Of a stretch of DNA of 64,000 bases, positions 1 to 10,846 are shown in pieces. Under the pieces are notes generated by a model that was not told where the DNA came from, did not search any database, and worked only from the letters and a program-made list of their open reading frames with translations. A program made the translations under genes and the position numbers. The DNA is from Pseudoalteromonas rhizosphaerae. GTDB taxonomy: Bacteria; Pseudomonadota; Gammaproteobacteria; Enterobacterales; Alteromonadaceae. Position 1 is the first letter of the stretch. Each line of letters begins with the position of its first letter. The DNA lies in the NCBI RefSeq assembly GCF_902498845.1, contig NZ_CABVLM010000009.1, positions 62,001 to 126,000 of the forward strand, in the 5' to 3' direction.

Positions 1-1771
1 CTTGGTTTGCCACGGCGCCCATTAATAAGCCGCCCGCACTGCCGCCCATCGCGAATATTTTATCTTGCGCACCATACTGCTGGGTAACTAAGCCTTTGGT
101 TACATCAACAAAGTCATTAAAAGTATTCTTTTTATTGAGTAGCTTGCCATCTTCATACCAAGGACGACCGAGCATCTGCGAGCCACGAATATGCGCGATA
201 GCAAATACAAAGCCTCGATCAAGTAAACTCAAACGGCTACTAGAAAAACTTGGATCCATGGTTGCCCCATACGACCCATAGCCATATTGTAACAATGGAT
301 TAGTGCCATCTTTTTTGAATTTATCTTTGCGATAAACTAAACTCACCGGTACTTTTACGCCATCTCGCGCAGTAATAAATAGTCGCTCCGATGCATAATT
401 ATCGGCATTAAAATCACCGATCACTTGTTGCTGTTTTAACAGTGTTTTCGTTGTGCTATTCAAATCGATATCATACGATGAACCAGGCGTCGTCATACTG
501 GCATAATATACTCGTAAGCTTTCGCTATCTAATTCATTATTACCATATGTTCTGACCATATAACTGCTGTCATTAAAGCTCAGCTGCTGTTCATCACCCG
601 ACTTTAAGTTGCGTATCGTTAAACGAGATTGCCCCATTTCACGCTCTTTATACACTAAATGATCAGTGAACAAATCGATGCCTTCAAGCTTAATATCATC
701 ACGCGCGGCGATCAGTGTTTGCCAATTCGCTTTGTCGTGCGCTTTATCTTTATCCACCGTCATTAGCTGAAAGTTTACTGCGTTAAGGTTCGTGACTATG
801 TAATAAGTATCACCGAGTTTAGCAATATCATATTCTAGGTTTTCTTCACGTTCAATTAAGCGCTTTGGCTGCGCCTTGACGTCATTAGCATCAATTACCG
901 ACACACCTGAAGCGTTAGTACTGCCATGCCAAATATAAATTTCTTGTTTGTCTTTACTCTTACCAAGGCCAGTGTAATAACTTGTGTTAGTCTCTTCGTA
1001 CACTAACTCATCTTGTGCTTGTGGCGTACCTAAGGTATGGCGATAAACCTGATAACCTAACAATGTCTGTAAGTCTTTTTTAATGTAATAAAAAGTTTTA
1101 TTATCATTCGCCCAGACGATATCACCATCGGTCCCTTCGAGCTTATCTTCTAGTAATTTACCGGTCTTTAAATCTTTCACTAAAATAGAGTAGATTCGTC
1201 GACTTACCGTGTCTTCACCATATGCTAATAAGTGACCATTTGGGCTGACAGATAAACCTGTTGCTGCGAAATAGTCATGGCCTTTTGCCAACTCATTTAC
1301 ATCTAATATAACGTGTTGATCAGTGCCCTTATCATCGCTACTGCGAACATAAGTCGGGTATTCATTATCCCCTCGCGTTTGCGATGAATAATAATAATCG
1401 CCACTTTTAGTTGGCACGGAGTCATCATCTTTTTGAATGCGCCCTTTTAACTCTTCAAACAAAGTAGTTTGTAACGCTTTAGTATGCTTTAGCATCGCAT
1501 CAGTATAGGTATTTTCTGCATTAAGGTGTGCTATGACAGCTGCATCTTTTCGTGCATCGTCACGCATCCAATAGTAATTATCGGTGCGCGTATCACCATG
1601 AATAGTCATTTCGAAAGGGATCTTATTGGCTACCGGTGCAGTTACATTAACCACTGCAGCTTCACTCTGTACAGCCTCGGATTTTATATTATTTTGTTCT
1701 GGGGCTTTATTACAGCCCGCTAAAATAGCTAACGACAAAGCCGCTAACGCAAATGATTGACGTGTTTTCAT
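1..1771 (-). CDS. Oligopeptidase B-like S9 peptidase, lipoprotein (3' end outside window)
   Basis: Translating the minus strand from ATG at 1771 gives an open frame to the window edge (590 codons). It starts MKTRQSFALAALSLAILAGC, a lipoprotein signal with lipobox LAGC and lipid-anchored Cys20. A beta-propeller-like region follows, with DNYYWMRDD near the N-terminus. Near the edge is the prolyl-oligopeptidase nucleophile motif GGSAGG, with Ser578. The family (S9A, oligopeptidase B/PtrB) cleaves short peptides after basic residues. The catalytic Asp and His would lie beyond base 1, so the gene is partial here. An envelope location follows from the lipobox, whereas classical E. coli PtrB is cytoplasmic. 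It lies beside two secreted subtilases, which suggests a peptide-scavenging role (inference). Confidence 0.9.
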   Translation of the reverse strand, partial: MKTRQSFALAALSLAILAGCNKAPEQNNIKSEAVQSEAAVVNVTAPVANKIPFEMTIHGDTRTDNYYWMRDDARKDAAVIAHLNAENTYTDAMLKHTKALQTTLFEELKGRIQKDDDSVPTKSGDYYYSSQTRGDNEYPTYVRSSDDKGTDQHVILDVNELAKGHDYFAATGLSVSPNGHLLAYGEDTVSRRIYSILVKDLKTGKLLEDKLEGTDGDIVWANDNKTFYYIKKDLQTLLGYQVYRHTLGTPQAQDELVYEETNTSYYTGLGKSKDKQEIYIWHGSTNASGVSVIDANDVKAQPKRLIEREENLEYDIAKLGDTYYIVTNLNAVNFQLMTVDKDKAHDKANWQTLIAARDDIKLEGIDLFTDHLVYKEREMGQSRLTIRNLKSGDEQQLSFNDSSYMVRTYGNNELDSESLRVYYASMTTPGSSYDIDLNSTTKTLLKQQQVIGDFNADNYASERLFITARDGVKVPVSLVYRKDKFKKDGTNPLLQYGYGSYGATMDPSFSSSRLSLLDRGFVFAIAHIRGSQMLGRPWYEDGKLLNKKNTFNDFVDVTKGLVTQQYGAQDKIFAMGGSAGGLLMGAVANQ

Positions 1772-1859
1772 AGTATTCCCTAGAGTTATTATTATTCCAC
1801 TACTAGCAATATATCTAACTAACTGTTGATTACCTATATTAGTTTGTAAAGCAATGTAA

Positions 1860-1881
1860 AAAGGGAGCCTAAGCTCCCTTT
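1860..1881 (-). terminator. Rho-independent terminator of the first subtilase
   Basis: A perfect 9-bp stem, AAAGGGAGC / GCTCCCTTT, closes a 4-nt loop. Read on the minus strand the stem is followed by a T run (CTCCCTTTTTACATT). It lies about 60 bases after the stop codon of the subtilase at 1940 and before the lipoprotein peptidase gene. Confidence 0.8.
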
Positions 1882-1939
1882 GTTTGATTAACTTTGCTCG
1901 TTAGTCACTGATAATTAAAATGACTAACTAAACAATTAA

Positions 1940-4900
1940 TTACTTTTGTTTACGGCGGCGCATAAATGCAAATGGTGCAATAAGCAATGTTAACCATGCT
2001 AGTGAACCGCTATCACCGTCATTATTATCGTCATCTTTGCCCACAATATTCTTTACTCGTATTTCAACATCAACAGCTTTAGAGTTATTACCCGCACTAT
2101 CAACAGCGATAACACTAAATGTAAAGTTACGCTCATATTCATAATCAATACTACCTGCAACAACAATTTCACCCGCAGCATTAACAGTGACTAAGTCAGT
2201 GCCTGACACAATAAACTTAGTAACAGGACTTACATCAGCATCTGGATCACTAAAGTTGAGTTTACCAATCACAGTGCCAAGCGCTGTATTTTCATCAACA
2301 CTAAAGCGTTGATTATCAGCAATAACTGGCGTGTTTTCTAATGCGTCTTGCGCTACAGTGATTGTTACTTCAACAGCTGCAGATTGATTACCAGCACTAT
2401 CCGTTGCGCTAACCATCAGCTTTATCTCAGGTGTTGCATCATAATCAACGTCACCCGCCACTGTGATTTGGCCAAGTTCATCAATTGCAATACCGTTATG
2501 ACCTGCAACTGTGTAGCTTACAATTGGTGTTACTGCTGTATCTGGATCAATAGCACGTATTTGACCAATCACAGTGCCTACCACAGCATTTTCTTGCACT
2601 TTAAAAGTTTGCCCGGCTTCGATAATTGGCGCAACTTCTGCTCCTTCATCAGCGACATTTAACACGTTAATCGTCACAATTTCAGCAGCTGACTGATGAC
2701 CATCTTCATCAATTGCGACTATCTCTAACGTAATAGTACTTTGCTCTTCAAAATTAAGTAGTTGAGCAACGGTTAGCATCCCCGTATTATCAATCGTGAT
2801 TGCATCACTTCCCGCTACAGTAAACATAGTGATTGAACTGTTATCTGGATCTGTGAAAGCTAATTGAGCAAATGCGGTAGCTACTGGGGTGTTTTCTGCA
2901 ACAGAGAATACTTGGCCAGAATTTATAATTGGGGTTACTTCGCTCGCTTCATCTGCAACATTGGTAATGTTAATAGTAATAACAGCTGGCTCTGATGTAT
3001 TTCCCAAAGTATCGATGGCAACAACGACTAGTTCAGCGATGTGCTTACCAACTTCAAAATCAACTAACTCGCTGTTTGATACAAGAATTTGCCCTTTATT
3101 ATCAACACTAAAGCCTTGATGAGTTTGCGATTGCACATAAAACTCAGCAATCGCTAAATCTCTATCTGATTCCACAACACTCAAGGTGCCAACGAGATGG
3201 CCGTTTTCCGCATTTTCAACAACATCAAATGATGCATTTGCAAGCTTAGGAGCCTGCGTTGTTGGTAACACTAAGTCTTCAGCAGTCACTAATTTCAGTA
3301 CATCTTGTAATGACGATGCTGTAAAAGCAAATGGCGCACTAGCATTCACAATCGCTTTTTCACCTGGCGCAAGTTGATTTACGACTGTATCACTGCCATC
3401 CACCGCAGTTAAACTCACTGACGCTGAAGAACTAAAGGTCGTAGCGCCAACTAGACTATCTGTTTCAAAGTACACGCCGCCACCATAAGATGGATAGCCT
3501 ACAGATGCCTTAATATTTAACGGATCACCTAAATTATCACGTGTTAACCCCAGTGTGCTGCTACATACCGAGAAGGTAATGGTATCTGCACCAGCTGATT
3601 GATATAACGGTGTCAAAAACCGAAGCGTTTCTGCGCCAGTGTCATCGATAGTACCAATAACAGTACGTGAACGCCCTGGCGAAGTCGTTTTACGACCTCG
3701 GTCATTGTAGTTCTGCATAAGGAAGTCATAGGCACCATCGTTGTTGGTGTCTATATCTAAACGATAACCTGCTTGGAATACATGAGTGATCTCATCACGT
3801 AACTGAATCGATGCTGTAACTAATACACCAGATTCACACCCTTCAGCTGCTATTGCATTGAATGTCGTTGCAAGAATATTGAACGGTGCCTCTGCTGCTG
3901 ACTTAACTTTACCAGTTGCAACAATATTTTCTGTCATTGTTGAAACTGTTGTTGCCCCGGTATTCTCAACGATAAGTTGCATCTCATTACCAACCACTTC
4001 CGGAGCAATACTTAATTCACTAGCCGCTTTTGGTAGCGCATGATAAACAACATGTAGCGCATCATCTGAATCAGTATCATCCACATCGTCAAACACTAAG
4101 GCGCCGTCAAACTCTGCGAGCGTTAATGCGGCGCTTCGTGCAGCTACCGACTCGGCATCAAATGGGTTTTCCAGTTTCCACTCGTGCAATTTACTAGGAT
4201 CAACCGTTAGCGTTACATCAAACTCTGTAGTTTGACCTGCGGGAATTGTTACGCTGGCTGGAATATCCCAACTGATTGCACCGCTGTTTTTATCATTTGC
4301 GTAACGTGCTTCAGTCCGTAATTTGTAGGTTTTTTCTTGTGTCGAGAAATTTTTCACGGTGACTGTTTTGCTGATTGACCTAACGCCAGTAAAATTTTCT
4401 AAGCCAAACGATAATGCCGCTTGTTTAGTTTTAAACTCGGTATTATCAACCCATGCTGCAACAGGCAGATTAACCGCTTTTTCAACGTTAACTAAACCAG
4501 CACCAATCATACTAATTGGTGCTAATTCAGAATCTGGATTTGTGCTAAGCGGCTCATTAGTCACATTTAGATCTGCCGTATTCATTAATGTTGCTTTAAT
4601 TTCAAAGGCATTACGCTGTGGGTGTGCTGCGCGTACTAACGCAACCGCACCGGCAGTAATCGGTCCTGAAAAGGATGTACCTGAAGCTGGAGCTAGTTGA
4701 TCTTGCGTACCAGTTGCTGCAACCATAATGCTTGTACCTGGCGCTGTGATTTCAGGTTTTAATAAACCATCCATTGATGGACCGCGCGATGAAAAGGTTG
4801 CCACAGCACCTGATGTTACTTTACGCTCAACAACTAAGCTATATGCAGCCTTGCCTGATGCTTTAAGCTCCGCTTTTATCGCTGCCCCGGCAGCATAAGT

Positions 4901-6337
4901 AATGCCAATATTTGGGATAGTAACCGTGGCATCAAATCCACCCATTGAAGCAGGAGTACCGTCATCTTCGTTATTTGCAATAAATACAAACGATGCGCCG
5001 CGCTGTTGTGCATGCAGTACTTTTTTCGTGAAATTACATTCACCACGATCTATAAGCACCGCTTTATTATTAAAATCGGTGTCTTCTGAAAATGCTTCAC
5101 AGCCATTTTGATTTGCGGTTGGGTAAACAAGTTCAGCATCGGTATCTGCCATAGCAAATGCGGTTTGCGGACCAAAACCTGAAACTTGAAAAACAACCTC
5201 TTCTCCAAGCACTGTACCTGAAGCAATCCCAATATCTAATGTTGGATGCGTCATTGCACCAACTGCAAGTGCGTTTGGCGTGGTACTTGGTCCCCCAATA
5301 CGAAAAGGATGATCGCCATCATTGCCTGCTGAGATAACAACATTTACACCTAAATCAACCGCTTTTTGAATTAAGTATTGAGTACCTCCGTCAGTTTCAG
5401 TGCCACCAAACTCGCCACCTAAAGACATATTAATAACATCTACGCGGTCAGAGATATCGCCATCACCATTAGGATCCATTGCCGCTTCTAATGCTGATGC
5501 TTGTGCTGCACTTGGACAACCACCACCACACACTGAGTACACATATAACTCTACTTCAGGAGCAATTCCAGTGACAGAGTGAGAAACAGACGTACCATGA
5601 CTGGTCGGTTCATCAACATCGGGGATCACGACTACAGGATCATGTTCAATTGGATCAGCATCGTCACGAATAAAGTCGTAGCCACCATGTACGATGCCTT
5701 GCGGCCAAGCTACAGAAGTAGGATCAGCTTGAGCTGCGTCATACGCCTCTACGGTACCAGCACCACCAAAAACGTTGTGCGTGTAGTCAACACCTGTATC
5801 CAGTACCGCTACCGTTTGACCTTTACCTGTTACAACCCCATTTGCAACCAATGGTGAAGCTTTTAAATAATCTGCAGATGCGGCGACATGTAATTCATAA
5901 TCATACATTGGCAGCACTTTCTCAACTCGGTAGTCACGGGCAATTTTTTCTAACGCCTCAGGACTTGCTTGTACAATCAAAGTAGGCGCCAGCACTTTAG
6001 TTTGGCCAATTACTTTTGTACCAAAATCTAGACTACTTAGTTCAATTGTCACTGCACTTTGCACTTGCTCAATTTGTGCAATGGTTGCACGGCTGTCACC
6101 TATTTGATAAATACCTTGCGCCATTAGATCGGCAGCGGTTGTCGCTCTTAGCACAATCATATGAGCTGATGGTAACTGTTCTTTAACTTCGGTTTCATTA
6201 AATGTAGCTGTAGAGAAATTATTGAGAGCGGTAATACTGTGTGCTGCTTGCACTGTTTGTGCATTTACCGATGCCGCCATTAGTGCTGATGATACTGCAA
6301 TTGATAAGGCTGTTTTTGTTATTAACTTGTTAGACAT
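1940..6337 (-). CDS. Secreted S8 subtilisin-family peptidase with PA domain, four cadherin-like repeats and GlyGly-CTERM
   Basis: A 1465-residue extracellular protease. A Sec signal peptide is likely cut after SVNA (about residue 26). An inhibitor-I9-like propeptide follows (about 55-150), then a subtilase domain with Asp180 (AVLDTG), His247 (SHGTS), the oxyanion Asn339 (SAGND) and Ser555 (GTSFSGP). A PA domain is inserted at about 390-505. After a long beta-rich region come four cadherin-like repeats of about 93 residues (about 1060-1430). The tail is an acidic linker, SGSLAWL, a hydrophobic helix and RRRKQK, the GlyGly-CTERM signature. In this family the tail is processed by rhombosortase on the way to the type II secretion route (family knowledge). 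Start: AGAGGAA precedes the ATG. The next gene upstream on this strand is a close paralog. Confidence 0.95.
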   Translation of the reverse strand: MSNKLITKTALSIAVSSALMAASVNAQTVQAAHSITALNNFSTATFNETEVKEQLPSAHMIVLRATTAADLMAQGIYQIGDSRATIAQIEQVQSAVTIELSSLDFGTKVIGQTKVLAPTLIVQASPEALEKIARDYRVEKVLPMYDYELHVAASADYLKASPLVANGVVTGKGQTVAVLDTGVDYTHNVFGGAGTVEAYDAAQADPTSVAWPQGIVHGGYDFIRDDADPIEHDPVVVIPDVDEPTSHGTSVSHSVTGIAPEVELYVYSVCGGGCPSAAQASALEAAMDPNGDGDISDRVDVINMSLGGEFGGTETDGGTQYLIQKAVDLGVNVVISAGNDGDHPFRIGGPSTTPNALAVGAMTHPTLDIGIASGTVLGEEVVFQVSGFGPQTAFAMADTDAELVYPTANQNGCEAFSEDTDFNNKAVLIDRGECNFTKKVLHAQQRGASFVFIANNEDDGTPASMGGFDATVTIPNIGITYAAGAAIKAELKASGKAAYSLVVERKVTSGAVATFSSRGPSMDGLLKPEITAPGTSIMVAATGTQDQLAPASGTSFSGPITAGAVALVRAAHPQRNAFEIKATLMNTADLNVTNEPLSTNPDSELAPISMIGAGLVNVEKAVNLPVAAWVDNTEFKTKQAALSFGLENFTGVRSISKTVTVKNFSTQEKTYKLRTEARYANDKNSGAISWDIPASVTIPAGQTTEFDVTLTVDPSKLHEWKLENPFDAESVAARSAALTLAEFDGALVFDDVDDTDSDDALHVVYHALPKAASELSIAPEVVGNEMQLIVENTGATTVSTMTENIVATGKVKSAAEAPFNILATTFNAIAAEGCESGVLVTASIQLRDEITHVFQAGYRLDIDTNNDGAYDFLMQNYNDRGRKTTSPGRSRTVIGTIDDTGAETLRFLTPLYQSAGADTITFSVCSSTLGLTRDNLGDPLNIKASVGYPSYGGGVYFETDSLVGATTFSSSASVSLTAVDGSDTVVNQLAPGEKAIVNASAPFAFTASSLQDVLKLVTAEDLVLPTTQAPKLANASFDVVENAENGHLVGTLSVVESDRDLAIAEFYVQSQTHQGFSVDNKGQILVSNSELVDFEVGKHIAELVVVAIDTLGNTSEPAVITINITNVADEASEVTPIINSGQVFSVAENTPVATAFAQLAFTDPDNSSITMFTVAGSDAITIDNTGMLTVAQLLNFEEQSTITLEIVAIDEDGHQSAAEIVTINVLNVADEGAEVAPIIEAGQTFKVQENAVVGTVIGQIRAIDPDTAVTPIVSYTVAGHNGIAIDELGQITVAGDVDYDATPEIKLMVSATDSAGNQSAAVEVTITVAQDALENTPVIADNQRFSVDENTALGTVIGKLNFSDPDADVSPVTKFIVSGTDLVTVNAAGEIVVAGSIDYEYERNFTFSVIAVDSAGNNSKAVDVEIRVKNIVGKDDDNNDGDSGSLAWLTLLIAPFAFMRRRKQK

Positions 6338-6482
6338 AAATTCCTCTGATGAGATTATTGTTATTAAATGTCCCCAAAAAGAAACATTAAGTCCCGAATA
6401 CTACACCAGCAAGAAACAAAAAAACAACATTGAAACAAAAAATGTAACCATTTTAGGTAATAACAATAAATTTAAAACAAAA

Positions 6483-6508
6483 AAAATACCGCCCAATGGC
6501 GGTATTTT
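6483..6508 (-). terminator. Rho-independent terminator of the second subtilase
   Basis: An 11-bp perfect stem, AAAATACCGCC / GGCGGTATTTT, closes a CAAT loop. On the minus strand it is followed by TTTTTTGTTTT. It lies 34 bases after the stop of the subtilase at 6542, so the two paralogs are probably transcribed separately. Confidence 0.85.
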
Positions 6509-6541
6509 AACTAAAGCTATATGCCTTTAGAGGCTATATTA

Positions 6542-9500
6542 CTACTTTTGTTTACGGCGACGCATAAATGCAAACGGTGCTACAAGCAGCGTTAACCACG
6601 CTAGCGAACCAGAGCTATCATTGTCGTCATCATCGTTCGCACGTAGATTGTTAACGTCAATCTCAACACTTACCGCTTTCGATACATAACCTTTGCTATC
6701 TTCAGCTTGAACACTGAAAACAATCTCTTTATCAAACTCATAGTCAATTTCACCCATAGTCACAATTGAACCATCTAACTGAACACTAACTAATGTTGTT
6801 CCAGATACAATAAAACGAGTAATTGGCGAAATATCCATATCAGGGTCTGAGAATACCAATTGACCCAACACGGTACCAATGGCAACATTTTCATCAGTTC
6901 TGAATTTTTGACCACCCTCAATGACTGGGGCATGAGATTTAGGATCGGCGGTTACATTCAACATAACTTGCACAACCTCAGACTCTAAGCCGCTGTCATC
7001 CATTACTGTTACATCAAGAGTCATAGTTGGAGTTGCATAATAACTTAGGCTGCCAGTGACAACTAGCTCACCCTTATTATTAATACTAATTAAGTTTGTG
7101 TTTGCAACCGTACCACCAGTAACCATTGTTGCCGCACTTTCAAACAAACTATGATCAAGCATGCCAATCACTGTACCTTCGGCTGCGGATTCAATAATAC
7201 TGAAATTTTGCCCTTTTGCTACAACTGGTAACTCATCTGCATCATTGGTAATCGTTACTTTAATATCGGCTGCTGCAGATTCAGTACCAAGTAAATCAGT
7301 CGCCTTCACTGTTAAAATGATTTCTTTAATGTCAGACTCAAAATCCAACATACTCGTATCTTCAACCATGATATCGCCAGTTTCAGCATCAATCATTAAG
7401 CCTGGAGCAGACATACTCACAACAGTAAAGTTTGTTATACGTAGTGCTGGAGTATCTTCAAAACTAAGTCTACCAATAGTAATACCATCAAGTGCAGTTT
7501 CATTAATTGTAAACTCTTCTACAACGAGATTAGGCACAGCTGGAACAGCCGGAACACCAGTTACTGAATTAGTATATACATCTGTCCCTGTAGCTGAGGT
7601 CAATGCGAAATTACCATCAGCTCTAATTACAGCCTTCTGACCTGGAGCAAGTTCAGATAATTTAGTTTCAGCGTCTTCTGTCGATTCCAAAGTAACCACA
7701 GGATTACCTGTAAACACAGTAGAACCAACTACACTATCGGTTTCAGAGAACACACCGGCTTGATAATTTGGATAACCAACTGAAGCTGCAATGTTAATTG
7801 TGCTGCCCAGCATATTTGCATCTAAGCCTAACAAATTACTACATCCAGAGAAGGTCACTGTATCTTCACCAGCAGCATGATACATCGGTGTACCCCACTG
7901 CCACACATCCTCACCTGCGGCATCGATTTCACCAATTAATGTACGGCTGCGCCCAGGTATTGCTGCATCACGGCCAACATCATTAATATTCATCATAAAG
8001 TGATCATAAACACCATCATTATCAATATCGAGATTCATACGAACACCGATTTGACGCATGTGGGTAATTTCATCTCGTAATTGAATTGAAGATGTAATGA
8101 ACACACCTGACTCACATGTCTCAGACGTATAAGCAGCAAATGTAGTTGAGAGAATATCAAAGTCAGCGTCGCGGTTCTCTTCACTTGTAGCAACCACTGA
8201 TTCTGCAGTTGGTAATATCGTAGTCGCCCCCACATTGGTTACAACCAACTCACCAACACCATTAACTTCTTCATATGAAAAAGCTAATTCAGCACCGGCT
8301 TTAGGTATCGCATGGTAAACAATGTGCAAGTCATGATCTGTGTCGGCTGTTGAAGTATCATCAAATACCAGCGCACCATCAAACTCAGCCATAGTCAGTG
8401 ACGGACTACGAGCTGCTAGATCCTCTTGGCTAAATGGGTTTTCTAACGTCCACTTATGCAGTTTAGATGGATCAACTGTCATGGTTACATCGAATGTTGT
8501 TACCGTATTTGCCGCAACAGTTACGCTCCGTGGAATATCAAAACTAACAGCACCAGTATCCACATCATTCATATAACGCTCTTCAATACGAAGGTCATAT
8601 GTTTTGTCTGCATCAGAGAAATTTTTCAACGTCACTGTTTTTGTAAAGCTGGTTGTTTCTGTCATGCGTTCTAAACCGAACGATAGCGCCGCTTGTTTAG
8701 TTTTGAATGTTTCATCTTCAACCCATGCCGCAACAGGTAAGTTAACAGCTTTGTCAACATTTACTAAGCCTGCACCGATAGAACTAATTGGTGCAAGTGG
8801 AGAATCTGGGTTAGTACTAATCGGCTCTACGGTTACATTTAAGTCAGCCGCATTCATGATTGTCGCTTTAATTTCAAGTGCAGTACGATCTGGATGCGCT
8901 TCACGAACTAATGCAACAGCACCAGCAGTGATCGGACCTGAAAATGAAGTACCTGTTGCGGGTGCTAATTGATCTTGTGTACCAGTTGCCGCTACCATGA
9001 TATCAGTACCTGGCGCTGTAATTTCAGGTTTTAGTAAACCATCCATTGATGGACCACGAGATGAGAACGATGCAACTGCACCCGCTAGCACTTTACGTTC
9101 AATCGTTATGCTATATGTTGGCATTTCACCGGCTGTTAAAGCAGCTTTCATTGCTGCCCCTGCAGCAAAATTAATACCGACATTAGGAATTGTTACTGCT
9201 GCATCAAAGCCACCCATTGGCGCAGGCGTACCATCATCAACATTATTTGCTACAAATACAAACTTAGCACCACGATCTTGAGCGCTTAATACTTTTTGAG
9301 TGAAATTACAGGCACCACGGTCAATAATTACCGCTTTGCCAGTAAAGTCAGTTTCAGCAGAAAATGCCACGCAGCCATTTTGGTTTTCTTCAGGGTAAAC
9401 AACTTCAGCATCGGCATCTGTCATTACAAACGCAGTTTGTGGACCAAAACCTGACGGCTGAATTGTGGTCTCTGCACCTTCAACTGTGCCAGATGCAACG

Positions 9501-10597
9501 CCAACATCATTTGCAGGATGCGTCATCGCGCCAACAGAGAGTGCATTTGGCGTCGTAGAAGGACCGCCAATGCGGAATGGGTTATCACCATCATTACCAG
9601 CAGAAATAACAACGTTCACACCTGCATCTACGGCTTGCTGAATTAAAAACTGCGTACCACCACCGATGTATGTGTCACCAAACTCTCCACCTAAAGACAT
9701 ATTGATTACATCAACTCGGTCTTCTGAATCACCATCACCATTTGGATCCATAGCGGCTTCTAATGCCGAAACCTGTGCTGCACTTGGACAACCACCGCCA
9801 CACACTGAATACACGTATAGCTCCACCGCTGGTGCAATACCAGTGACAGAGTGAGATACAGATGTACCATGGCTAGTTGCTGCATCTTCTTCTGTTGGAG
9901 TAGCTGGATCATTTTCAATTGGATCAGCATCATCACGCATGAAGTCATAACCACCCATAACTTGACCTTGTGGCCAAGTCACTGCAGTTGGATCTGCTTG
10001 AGCTGCTTCATAAGCTTCAACAGTTCCTTCACCACCAAAAATTTTGTGAGTATAATCAATACCTGTATCTAGTACTGCAACAGTTTGCGTTGCACCTGTT
10101 ACTGTACCATTTGTTACTAATGGTGACGCTTTGATGTAGTCAGCAGTTGCTGCAACATGAAGGTCGTAATCAAACATAGGTAAAACACGCTCTACACGCG
10201 AGTCTTTTGCAATTCTATCTAGTGCACCTTGGCTTGCTTGAACAATTAAAGTCGGCGCCAAAATTTTAGTTGAACCAAGTACTTTTACATTGCTATCAAG
10301 GGTAAATAGCTTATCTTGAACTTGGCTTTGTAACGTTGCAACTTGATTATAGCTCTGACGAGCATCAGAAACATTGTAGACCCCCTGCTCCATCATATCA
10401 GCTGCTGTTTTTGTCTTTAAAACAACAAGATATGCTGATGGTTGATTTTTATTTACAATATCGGTCTGTGATACTGGCGTGTAGCTGGTATGCTTAAGTA
10501 CGCTGTTATTTATTGTATTTGCATTTACAGCGCCGGTAACTAAGATACTTGTTACAGCGGTTGCAACCGCTGTTCTTTTTATTAGATCCTTAGACAT
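6542..10597 (-). CDS. Secreted S8 subtilisin-family peptidase, tandem paralog with three cadherin-like repeats and GlyGly-CTERM
   Basis: A 1351-residue paralog of the neighbouring subtilase with the same architecture. The signal peptide ends near VNA (about residue 27). The propeptide is followed by the catalytic triad Asp177 (AVLDTG), His243 (SHGTS), Asn335 (SAGND) and Ser551 (GTSFSGP), with a PA domain inserted at about 385-500. The middle region with a Cys-containing segment (SETCESGVF, SGCSN) is also shared. The repeat region holds three cadherin-like repeats rather than four, which accounts for most of the length difference. The tail SGSLAWLTLLVAPFAFMRRR is nearly identical to that of the first copy, which suggests recent duplication or gene conversion of the 3' end. 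Its own terminator and a 249-base upstream region point to an independent promoter. Confidence 0.95.
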   Translation of the reverse strand: MSKDLIKRTAVATAVTSILVTGAVNANTINNSVLKHTSYTPVSQTDIVNKNQPSAYLVVLKTKTAADMMEQGVYNVSDARQSYNQVATLQSQVQDKLFTLDSNVKVLGSTKILAPTLIVQASQGALDRIAKDSRVERVLPMFDYDLHVAATADYIKASPLVTNGTVTGATQTVAVLDTGIDYTHKIFGGEGTVEAYEAAQADPTAVTWPQGQVMGGYDFMRDDADPIENDPATPTEEDAATSHGTSVSHSVTGIAPAVELYVYSVCGGGCPSAAQVSALEAAMDPNGDGDSEDRVDVINMSLGGEFGDTYIGGGTQFLIQQAVDAGVNVVISAGNDGDNPFRIGGPSTTPNALSVGAMTHPANDVGVASGTVEGAETTIQPSGFGPQTAFVMTDADAEVVYPEENQNGCVAFSAETDFTGKAVIIDRGACNFTQKVLSAQDRGAKFVFVANNVDDGTPAPMGGFDAAVTIPNVGINFAAGAAMKAALTAGEMPTYSITIERKVLAGAVASFSSRGPSMDGLLKPEITAPGTDIMVAATGTQDQLAPATGTSFSGPITAGAVALVREAHPDRTALEIKATIMNAADLNVTVEPISTNPDSPLAPISSIGAGLVNVDKAVNLPVAAWVEDETFKTKQAALSFGLERMTETTSFTKTVTLKNFSDADKTYDLRIEERYMNDVDTGAVSFDIPRSVTVAANTVTTFDVTMTVDPSKLHKWTLENPFSQEDLAARSPSLTMAEFDGALVFDDTSTADTDHDLHIVYHAIPKAGAELAFSYEEVNGVGELVVTNVGATTILPTAESVVATSEENRDADFDILSTTFAAYTSETCESGVFITSSIQLRDEITHMRQIGVRMNLDIDNDGVYDHFMMNINDVGRDAAIPGRSRTLIGEIDAAGEDVWQWGTPMYHAAGEDTVTFSGCSNLLGLDANMLGSTINIAASVGYPNYQAGVFSETDSVVGSTVFTGNPVVTLESTEDAETKLSELAPGQKAVIRADGNFALTSATGTDVYTNSVTGVPAVPAVPNLVVEEFTINETALDGITIGRLSFEDTPALRITNFTVVSMSAPGLMIDAETGDIMVEDTSMLDFESDIKEIILTVKATDLLGTESAAADIKVTITNDADELPVVAKGQNFSIIESAAEGTVIGMLDHSLFESAATMVTGGTVANTNLISINNKGELVVTGSLSYYATPTMTLDVTVMDDSGLESEVVQVMLNVTADPKSHAPVIEGGQKFRTDENVAIGTVLGQLVFSDPDMDISPITRFIVSGTTLVSVQLDGSIVTMGEIDYEFDKEIVFSVQAEDSKGYVSKAVSVEIDVNNLRANDDDDNDSSGSLAWLTLLVAPFAFMRRRKQK

Positions 10598-10846
10598 GAT
10601 TTCCCCTGGGATATGTTATGTATTATTGTATTTATTGATGATCATAAATTAAGTGCGAGACTAATATAGAACTTCAACACCAAAAATAACAACAACTCGA
10701 TTACATTAAAATTACAAAGGCAAATAGAAAACCGAAAAAAATAACACTAAACATCTGTTTTTAATGTTTAAAAACTGAAAAGTGCAAATGTAAATGTTTG
10801 TAAACAAATAGAACTAAAGCACACCAATATACCTAAAAGGGAACCA

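Noticed and set aside
2348..5857. Several plus-strand open frames of 60-113 codons opposite the first subtilase
   Set aside because: They are antisense shadows of a well-supported coding region, have no ribosome-binding sites and give implausible compositions.
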